Assembly: GCF_905171765.1 (NCBI RefSeq)
Contig: NC_053392.1
Span: 405,212,565-405,276,564, forward strand
Length of the DNA stretch: 64,000 nucleotides
Direction: 5' to 3'
Source: Bufo bufo
Lineage: Eukaryota; Chordata; Amphibia; Anura; Bufonidae
This document shows, in pieces, positions 56,282 through 64,000 of this stretch. A program made the translations under genes and the position numbers. The first letter of the stretch is position 1, and each line of letters opens with the position of its first letter. The notes under the pieces were generated by a model. It worked only from the letters and a program-made list of their open reading frames with translations, was not told the DNA's origin and did not search any database.

Positions 56282-57481
56282 CTATATGGAGGACAATCAG
56301 TTGGTAGAATAAATTATTTAATACAGTTCTTCTGTTGTAACAGCTAAATTACGATACATTAGTTTCCAGATGTACTTTTTTATTCCAAATTTAGTCCATG
56401 ATAAAAATGGATCTGTTTTGCAAGATACATATCTACTGTATATGTAGAAATGGTAAAAATGGACCTAAACATTATAGAGTGGAAACTCTTAGTCATGAAG
56501 TAGTTAAAATGTAGCATGAGTGTTTTCAGATTTAGTCTATAATGCAATTCCAGCCAAATGCACAAGTTCCAGACTGTATAATGATGCAGAAAGCATTACC
56601 TCATAAAGTAGCTACAGGCTGTAATGTGCTGTGATCCTTGAGTCATTTTTGGCACAAAATAAAAACATAAAATGAAATAATGAGAATCAAAACCGTGCAC
56701 AGTATTAAAAGAACATGGAACTGGCAGATTTCTGTCTAAAATATAGCTACACTAAATCAATATGAAAAAGATGAAATATTGAGCAGACAATAACACCCAG
56801 TAATGCAATATAGATTAATTGGTCTGGCATATTCCTCATTATAGATGCTCTGGATTCAAAACTTCCTTTCAGTTTTAAGCAAACTAGTTTCCAGTAGTAA
56901 TACCAGAATCATATGTTATAAATACAACTTTCCAGAAAAGATTAAAAGGTAAATTGAAATCTGCTTGTGTAATAAAATAGTGTTATATGGGATTTGGTAT
57001 TTAACTGTAATTAACTTTAATGATGGGTATTTCTCTAATTGTGGATGGCAGAATGGTCTATAACTTCACTATATATCATTACAGCTCAGCTACATTATCA
57101 CTTTTAAAATTCTCTTAGATGATCCATGGCAACAGACTACAAAATGGCTCTTACCTACTAACATAGTGGTAGATTGTAGTCTGTTGCTAAGGAGTAACTG
57201 ACATATTTAGAGCCAGTTATCACCCTACTTACTCACCCACAAAAAGCTTTTGTACGAGAGAAGCCTCCCTCTTTTTACTCTAAAACAGATGACTGAAAAC
57301 CTGAAACCACTAAGTGCAGTGCAATCTGCAGGCATCATGTTATGGAGCAGGAAAAGCAGAGCAGATTGATATATAGTTTTGTGGAAAAGGATTCAGCAAA
57401 ACCTTTTTATGCACTTAAATACCGTATCTCCTTTTTCTCACTTCAATTATACACGGGGGAGGTGTTATCAGCGATTGATCG
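56282..57481. other. Unique-looking AT-rich DNA
   Basis: No gene, RNA or repeat recognised. Only short random reading frames. Confidence 0.6.
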
Positions 57482-58016
57482 TAGAGATGAGTGAAGTTCT
57501 CAAAACTTTAATTCAGCTGCTTTGCCAAATTTCACAAAGAACATCCGTCTTGATGAACTACTTCATCACTAAGCACATTTTTTTGTGAGTAGTGGGCGCA
57601 ATGCTCGGGAATGACGATGGTGCCGCAAGTCCCCCCCATCATTGAACCACTCAGATGCTGCGTTCACCGCTGATCGCAGCATCTGAAATGACCATTGAGG
57701 GCTGTCAGAGGTTAAAAGGTTTAAAAAAAAAAAAATACTCACCTTATCCATTTACTCGCAAAGAGCCTGCTGTGGCCTTCTTCATTGAAGATCCAGCACG
57801 AAATCTTGCACGTTGCGTGATGACGCCATCACGCTGGCCAATGTGGTGACGTCATACGTCATTTCGCACAAGATTACGTATGGGATCTTCAATCAAGATG
57901 GCCATGCACAAATGGGTGAAGTGAGTATGATTTTTTTTTACCGCTTCGCAGCGAATCGAATTTTCCCTGAAATTCAGATCGAAGTCCATTTCGTGAACTT
58001 TAATTCGCTCAACACT
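57482..58016. mobile_element. hAT-type foldback MITE, family F copy 2
   Basis: Ends TAGAGATGAGTGAAG and the inverse of TTCGCTCAACACTA match 37191-37754. The core contains CACGCTGGCCAATGTGG and a CRE word TGACGTCA (57847-57854). Outward donor-like words ATACTCAC (57734-57741) and GTGAGTAT (57921-57928) border it. The 8-bp target duplication is not clear. Confidence 0.78.
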
Positions 58017-59944
58017 AGTTGTCACAAAATCAGCTCGTGACCAACTGAGATAGGCACTGAGCAATAGGAGTTGTCGCCCATGAGCAGTTTATTGGAGGTC
58101 ACAAATTAAGTTGCAGGTAAAGTTATAGATATTCCAGGTTCCCATATTGAAGCAAATCCAGGAGGAGAGAACGCCTCAGCTTGTTCTCAAACCTCCCAAC
58201 AACTGACTACTACCCTCAGTCTCAGAGATATCCAGAAAACACATTTGCCCCTCCCCTGTCTGTACTATCACTAGAAGGGGTCGGGTTTTACTATCCTTCC
58301 CCCCATGGAGAGGAATGCTTTGAAGCACAGCCATATGACTGAGACCCCTGTAAAAGTGTGAAGACCATCACTACAACCCCCAATATCAAATACAACATAC
58401 ACTGAGTAATAAAAGAAGCAAATTGACCAGATATATACAAAATCATAGGACAGTCCACGGTGACACTAATTGATAGCATTCTCTGTGTAAACGGCCCCTT
58501 ACATGGACCGAGAATTGAAAAGATAATCGCTGACTAGTGTTCTCATAGGAATGGTGGTTAGCAATGATCTGGCGGTGTAAATGCACCGCTGATTACCCGG
58601 TGAACGAGCGTTGGATCATTAGTGCAGCACAAAATTCGTAGTTTCCTGACAGCAGTGTAAACACGATATGCTGCCAGGAAAAGTCTGTATGGGTAAGAGC
58701 GATGGCATTAGCATACTCTGGAGGAGCTGGAGGAGATCGGTGCGATCAGCAGATTGTCGGGAAGGAATACTTCTTTTCTAACAATCTGATTTTACATCAT
58801 GCCATGTAAAGGGACCTTAAGTGTACACAGATAGCTGTCAGTCATGGAAGACTTAGGGTCCTATGAGACTGGATGATTTTTGAGCCAGTTATAGTGAATA
58901 AATAATCATAGGAACGCGTATTCCCAATAATTGTCCCATATAATCGTGCTGCCATTTAAAGAAGCAAACATATATTTTTCGGCTGATGAAGGATGACAGA
59001 TGCACAAATATTAGCAGAACACGTCCCTGTGTAATCAGAAATATGCTGTCAATAATCATTAGAACTGAATGCGGGAAGAAGGACTGCAGTAGCGATTGCT
59101 CCTTCTTCATTTACTTTGCATTGGCCTGTGTAAAAGGTCAATGCAAAGAAGCGATGACCAATGTGTTTATTGTCACATGAAGAAATTACAAGTTTTGCTG
59201 AATCTTTTCCCACAAAACTATATATTAATCTACTCAACTCTTCCTGCTCTATGACATGCAGCCTGCTGATTTCACTGCATTTCACTGGTGACAGGTCCTT
59301 TTTAAATCTCAGATCTATAGAACCTCTGGGCAAAACTTGTATACTGCACCTTTCACAGGACCTAAGGGGACTCACAGATTATTTCTTTCTCTGTCATTCA
59401 CTTTATTTCTTCAGGCTCCAAAATATTCACAACACAGCATATTAGTTTTGCACAGGGTTTCTTTAAAGACCTGGCCAAACCAAAGCACATTGCACAATTC
59501 TTTACTCCGGTCTTGAACAGCAATGTATGGATCACATTAACCTTAACACATTCTTCAGTTTAGCTGCTTTCAGAGCCTAATTTTTTTAATTACCATGAAA
59601 TCAAAGGGAAAAATCTAACATTGAGTATAATATGCATTTTATTAATTTAAATTCCTGTTCTTTCTATGCTTAGAGGGAGCAGTCCAGTGGGCGGTCCTAC
59701 TCAGTGTTTGACAGCTATCTCTATATGCACGTTTCACTGCACCCACCCACCCTGCTCATTCCACTCTATAGCATGCTGTCAATAAATAGCACTGCATGAA
59801 CAGCATAACATGTTGTAAGATGGAATGAACTAATCTGTTTGCACTGCATGTATGCGGAGTATCCCTCCAAAACAATTAGAGAAGTGAGCACTCTGTTTAT
59901 TTCCGCCAAGACACAGCCAGTTTCCATATTATGGACTGAGCCAA
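58017..59944. other. Mostly unique DNA with one MITE
   Basis: No gene recognised. A MITE lies at 58487-58818. A second palindrome-like stretch, about 58850-59160, is too decayed to bound. Confidence 0.55.
58487..58818. mobile_element. MITE with CCCTTTACATGG-type ends
   Basis: The left end GGCCCCTTACATGG and right end CCATGTAAAGGGACC are inverted repeats with small differences. The interior has TAATCGCTGACTAGTGTT and no coding capacity. The target duplication was not identified. Confidence 0.6.
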
Positions 59945-60480
59945 ATTTAGCAAATCTGACATCTGACAATGTGTCACTTTATGTGCTAATAAGCTTTGGA
60001 ATGCTTTTAATTATCCGACCAATTCTGAGATTGCATTCTTGTGATATGGGGCGATTTGTTTTTCCTTTAATTATTAAAAATAATACAAAATTACAGAAAA
60101 TCTAGAAAAATGCCCAATTTTCTAATCTGGAATTTCTCTGCTTTTAAAACTGAAGTAATACCTCATAAAATAGTTATTAATTAACATTCACCATATAGCT
60201 ACTTTATGTCAGAATCATTTTATAAATGTCATTTTATTTAGCCCCAATTTTTTTTTTTTTACAAGGGGTAACAGGAGAAAATGGACCCCAAAATTTGCTA
60301 CGCATTTGCTGTATGCCCACACTGCAGGGCTCAGAAGGGAAGGAGCACCATATCGCTTTTGGAGGGCAGATTTTGCTTGAATTATTTTTGGCACCATATA
60401 ACAATTGACAAGAGGTACCCCTACAGTGAAAACCCCAAAAAGATCCCTTTTTGAAAAATACACCTCTTAAGGAAGTTATC
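59945..60480. mobile_element. TTAA element family, fragment C1 (orientation as B)
   Basis: AAATCTGACATCTGACAATG and CAATTCTGAGATTGCATTC match 38340-38425 in B. Further blocks on ACCCCAAAAAGATCCC-type sequence follow. Ends are not preserved. Confidence 0.65.
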
Positions 60481-60839
60481 TATGGGTGTGGTGAGTGCTT
60501 TGACCTCACAGACATTTCATAGACTTTAGAAACACTTGGCTGAGAAAATGAAAAATTTATTTTTTTCCAATAAAATGTTGCTTTAGCCCAGGTTTTTCTT
60601 TTTTAGAAGGGGTAACAGGAAAAAAAAAACACCCCAAAATGTGTTACGCATTTTCTCTTGAAAACGGTAACACTAGTGTTGCACGAGTCTTCTCCCCGCA
60701 TGTTTGTTGGCTGCTACGCAGCCAATAAACGTGCAGGTAAGTGCTGCCATTCACTGTAATGCTGTAGCTACTGGCAGTGATTAGCTGGCTGTGATTAGCT
60801 GGCTGGAACACATCATCGGGTGCTATATTGCTGTAAAAG
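60481..60839. other. Short spacer with decayed repeat
   Basis: Partly repeats the CCCAAAATTTGCTACGCATT block of 60280-60310 at 60630-60655, so it may be a second module of fragment C1. Nothing coding. Confidence 0.45.
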
Positions 60840-61718
60840 CCGATGCCGGCAGATTAACACCTTCTATGCCGCGGTCAGGGCTGACCGCGACATAGAAGTG
60901 GTTTGCGGCAGGTGAAGGAGCACAGCGAGTCCCCGCGCTGCTGTGGCGGGGACTCGATGTGTCAGAAGGCAGCCCGATGCCATGCAGAAGCTGCCTAATG
61001 CCTTGTACGGCATCGGGACCTGCTTTCTATGGGTGCCGAGGAGATCCAGCCTCAGGCTGGGTCTCCTAGGCAACCTGTTAGTGTATTACTCTGTGTAATA
61101 CACTAACAGGCAATGCATTACAATACATATGTATTGTAATGCAATGCAGAGGGGATCAGACCCCCAAAGGTTGAAGTCCCAGAGTTGGACAGAAATAAAG
61201 TTTTAAAAAAAAAAAGTCAAAAAAAGTGTTTTCAATAAAAAAAAAGTTACGTTTCGCCTTACATCACTAAAAGTGCAACACCAAGCGATCAAAAAGGCAT
61301 ATGCCCCCAAAAATAGTACCTAAACAATTGCCCAAACATGATTGTTTTTGTTTCAAAAATGATATTAGTGTATAAAACTTAAATAAATAAAAAAAAGTAT
61401 ACATATTAGGCATCTCCGCGTCCTTAACGACCTGCTCTATAAAAATATCACATGATTTAACCCCCCAAATGAACACCGTAAATAAAAATCTAATAAAAAT
61501 TGTGTCAAAAAGCCATTTTGGCACTTTACATTACAAAAAGTGTAATAGCAAAAGATCAAACAGTTATACGCACCCCAAAATAGTACCAAAGAAACTGTCA
61601 TTTCATATTGAAAAAAATTTGCCCCTACATAAGACAGTCGCCCAAAAAATTTTAAAAAATGGGCTTTCAGAATATGGAGACACAAAAAAAATCATTTTTT
61701 TCAAAAATGCTTTATTAT
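60840..61718. mobile_element. TTAA element family, fragment C2 (orientation as A)
   Basis: TTCTATGCCGCGGTCAGGGC and the GCTGGGTCTCCTAGGCAACC block match 15040-15245 of element A. One ~340-bp module with ATTAGGCATCTCCGCGTCC (61404) and GCTCTATAA follows. hAT-3 interrupts it at 61719. Confidence 0.72.
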
Positions 61719-62185
61719 TAGAGTTGAGCGGACACCTGGATGTTCGGGTTCGGCAGGTTCGGCCGAACTTGAAAAAAAAGTTCGAGTTCGGGACCCGAAC
61801 TTGACCCGAACTTGACCCCGAACCCCATTGAAGTCAATGGGGACCCGAACTTTTGGGCACTAAAATGGCTCTAAAATAGTCCTAGACAGGGCTAGAGGGC
61901 TGCAAAAGGCATCAAAATATACTTAAGAGCATGACAACTGTTCTGCAAACAAATGTGAATAGGGAAATGACTTAAAATAACATAAAATACAGAAAAATTT
62001 TAAATAATCTGGATCTAGGAGTAGGAGGTTGAGGAGGCGGTGGATGTGGCGGTGTAGGTAGAAGCGGCGGTAAAGGAGGAATAGATAGCCAACACTGATT
62101 TTTGGTATTTGGACATATAACAAAATAAAACAAAGAATAAGTGCACTTGAGTACAAGAATGGATGGTTGAGGCTGGTATAAATGT

Positions 62186-64000
62186 CTATTCTGCACAAGG
62201 TAAGGACAAGTCCTTTGGGATCCATGCCTGGTTCATTTTAATAAACGTAAGCTTGTCCACATTGGCTGCGGCCTGTGATAATGCTCTCTGCCGTGCTAAA
62301 CACACGTTCACACTATACACTGGCTGCAGGGAAGGGCAGCACCTCCAAGGCAGACAAAGCTTTTCCACATTTTGGCCATGCTAACCCTGCCTTCTCAGGT
62401 GCTGGCGGTGCCCCAGCTGCGTTGGCGACCTCTTCCTCCTCCTCTGCCTTCGCCTTGTGCTTCCACTGTGCCCCCGATGTCAGGTGGGAATGCTATCATC
62501 AGCGTGAGCTTGTAGTCGCGCATCTTCCGATCAGTAACATGTTTTCACTAAATTTAGTTCCCTGTCAGCAATGCAGAGCAGTTGTTCATTCACGGCAAAA
62601 AGGGGTTCATGTCACCCAGCAATACAACTGAGGATTTTGAGAGATTTAGGCCCCTGTCACCCAGGCACAGCAGGGGTTCATTTACGGCAAAAGGAAGTTC
62701 ATGCCACCCAGCAATACAACAGAGGATTTTGAGAGATTTATGCCCCTGTCACCTATGCACAGCAGGGGTTCATTCACGGCAAAAGGGAGTTCATGTCACC
62801 CAGCAATACAACAGAGGATTTTGAGAGATTTAGGCCCCTGTCACCCAGTCACAGCAGGGGTTTGTTTACGCCAAAAATTGTAAAAGGTCACCTGACAATT
62901 GAAAATAAGATTTTTTTCAATTTAGGGCACTAAAATTGGCACATTTTTAAATTAAAATGGCTCTAAAATAGTCAAGTGCTGCCTCCTGCTAATACGCTCC
63001 ATATCAGCAAATGGGGCCGGTTGTTGCGGCGAGGTGACAAAGCTTTTCCACATGTCGGCCATGCTAACCCTGCCTTCTGAGGTGCTGGCGCTGACACAGC
63101 TGCATTGGTGACCTCTTCCTCCTCCCCTGCCTTCTTCTTGTGCTTCCACTTGTCCCCCGGTGTCATTTGGGAATGCTCTCAGGAGCGCGTCTACCAGTGT
63201 GCACCTGTAGTCGCGCATCTTCCGATCACACTCCAGTGAGGGAATTAAGGACGGCACATTGTCTTTGTAACGGGGATCCAGCAGGGTGGCCACCCAGTAG
63301 TCAACACACGTTAAAATGTGGGCAACTCTGCAGTCGTTGCGCAGGCACTGCAGCATGTAGTGGTTCATGTCTGCCAGACTGCCCAGAGGTAAGGACAAGC
63401 TGTCCTCTGTGGGAGGCGTATCATCTGCATCCTCCGTATCCCCCCAGCCACGCACCAGTGATGGGCCCGAGCTGTGCATTGGATGCCACCCCACTGTGAA
63501 CATGCTTCATCCCCATCCTCCAACTCCTCGTCCTCCAGTAGTGGGCCCTGGCTGGCCAAATTTGTACCTGGCCTCTGCTGTTGCAAAAATCCTCTTTCTG
63601 AGCCACTTCTAAAAGACTGGCCTGAAAGTGTTAGAGATGACTCCTCTTCCTCCTCCTCGTCCTGGGCCACATCCTCTTCCATCATCGCCCTAAGTGTTTT
63701 CTCAAGGAGACATAGAAGTGGTATTGTAACGCTGATAACGGCGTCATCGCCACTGGCCATGTTGGTGGAGTACTCGAAACAGCGAAACAGGGCACACAGG
63801 TCTCGCATGGAGGCCCAGTCATTGGTGGTGAAGTGGTGCTGTTCCACACTGCGACTCACCCGTGCGTGCTGCAGCTGAAACTCCACTATGGCCTGCTGCT
63901 GCTCGCACAGTCTCTTCAGCATGTGCAAGGTGGAGTTCCACCTGGTGGGCACGTCGCATATGAGGCGGTGAGCGGGAGGGCCCGAAGTTACGCTGTAGAG
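62186..64000 (-). pseudogene. hAT-3 transposase, partial, duplicated and frameshifted
   Basis: On the minus strand from the window edge: RWNSLTHML-type block, QHHFTTNDWASM, FEYSTNMASGDDAVISVTIPL, an acidic linker, then after a frame change near 63500, DTEDADDTPPTED, CLRNDCRVAHILTCVDYW, LLDPRYKDN and ADMERISRRQHL. The frame ends at 62952 in minisatellite-flank sequence. A second, shortened copy of part of the gene (62355-62535, matching 63050-63225) lies beyond the minisatellite, with about 200 bp missing before it. The extreme C-terminus (near 62260-62186) is preserved. Confidence 0.82.
62583..62873. repeat. 92-bp minisatellite, three copies, in hAT-3
   Basis: Three units of the same sequence as 1-1095, with TTTTGAGAGATTTAGGCCC and CACAGCAGGGGTTCATT. 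They differ by AATACAACAGAGG instead of AATAGAACAGAGG. Followed by the same GTTTGTTTACGCCAAAAATT junction as the hAT-1 array. Confidence 0.92.

Larger units (their letters stand above)
61719..64000 (-). mobile_element. hAT-3, BED-type hAT transposon (right end outside window), internally rearranged
   Basis: The left end is TAGAGTTGAGCGGACACC, identical in type to hAT-2. Subterminal sequence and a transposase C-terminus (from 62186) follow, then a minisatellite with its flanks (62545-62970). Then the same transposase region is repeated from about 62975 onward. It therefore combines two partial copies. The element inserts in TTAA fragment C2. Confidence 0.85.

Overview
The window reads as repeat-dense, AT-rich vertebrate intergenic DNA. 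The best guess is an anuran amphibian, or another cold-blooded vertebrate with a large genome. This is inferred from the element mix: two chromodomain Gypsy elements of the Tf1/sushi group, CR1/L2-type LINEs with an esterase ORF1, Tc1-like and BED-finger hAT transposons, and many TTAA-flanked or palindromic MITEs. I recognised no host gene, tRNA, rRNA or CRISPR array. Almost every long reading frame belongs to a mobile element.

Layout: 1-7815 is hAT-1, whose left end lies outside the window. It begins with a 92-bp minisatellite and carries a solo LTR inside its transposase gene. 7816-13920 is mostly unique sequence with short MITEs. 13920-22080 is a CR1/L2-like LINE, split by a 4.1-kb TTAA element that itself holds a MITE with a 30-bp minisatellite. 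22804-30960 is a three-level nest: a Tc1 element contains a LINE, which contains chromovirus 1 (23850-29415). 33218-37077 is a non-autonomous hAT with an 8-bp target duplication; it holds a foldback MITE, a GT-rich array, a LINE fragment and a small hAT MITE. 38295-53890 is a second TTAA element, stretched to 15.6 kb by hAT-2 (38431-43470) and by a MITE (45983-53554). That MITE contains a giant inverted repeat into which chromovirus 2 (47878-53178) has inserted. 54193-55773 is a complete Tc1 element with an open transposase. 55774-61718 is mostly unique sequence with MITEs. 61719-64000 is hAT-3, which runs off the right edge.

Most elements have exact target duplications, so insertion order can be read directly. 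Both chromoviruses show the signature of self-primed reverse transcription: a 10-nt primer-binding site just after the 5' LTR is the exact complement of a 10-mer that starts 32 bp downstream of the LTR TATA box. Four palindromic MITEs have GC-rich cores flanked on both sides by outward-facing splice-donor consensus octamers, a possible mobile promoter/first-exon arrangement. No protein-coding element looks fully competent: the Tc1 has lost its second catalytic Asp, chromovirus 2 has one nonsense codon and a broken chromodomain, chromovirus 1 has three stops, and the hAT genes are frameshifted.
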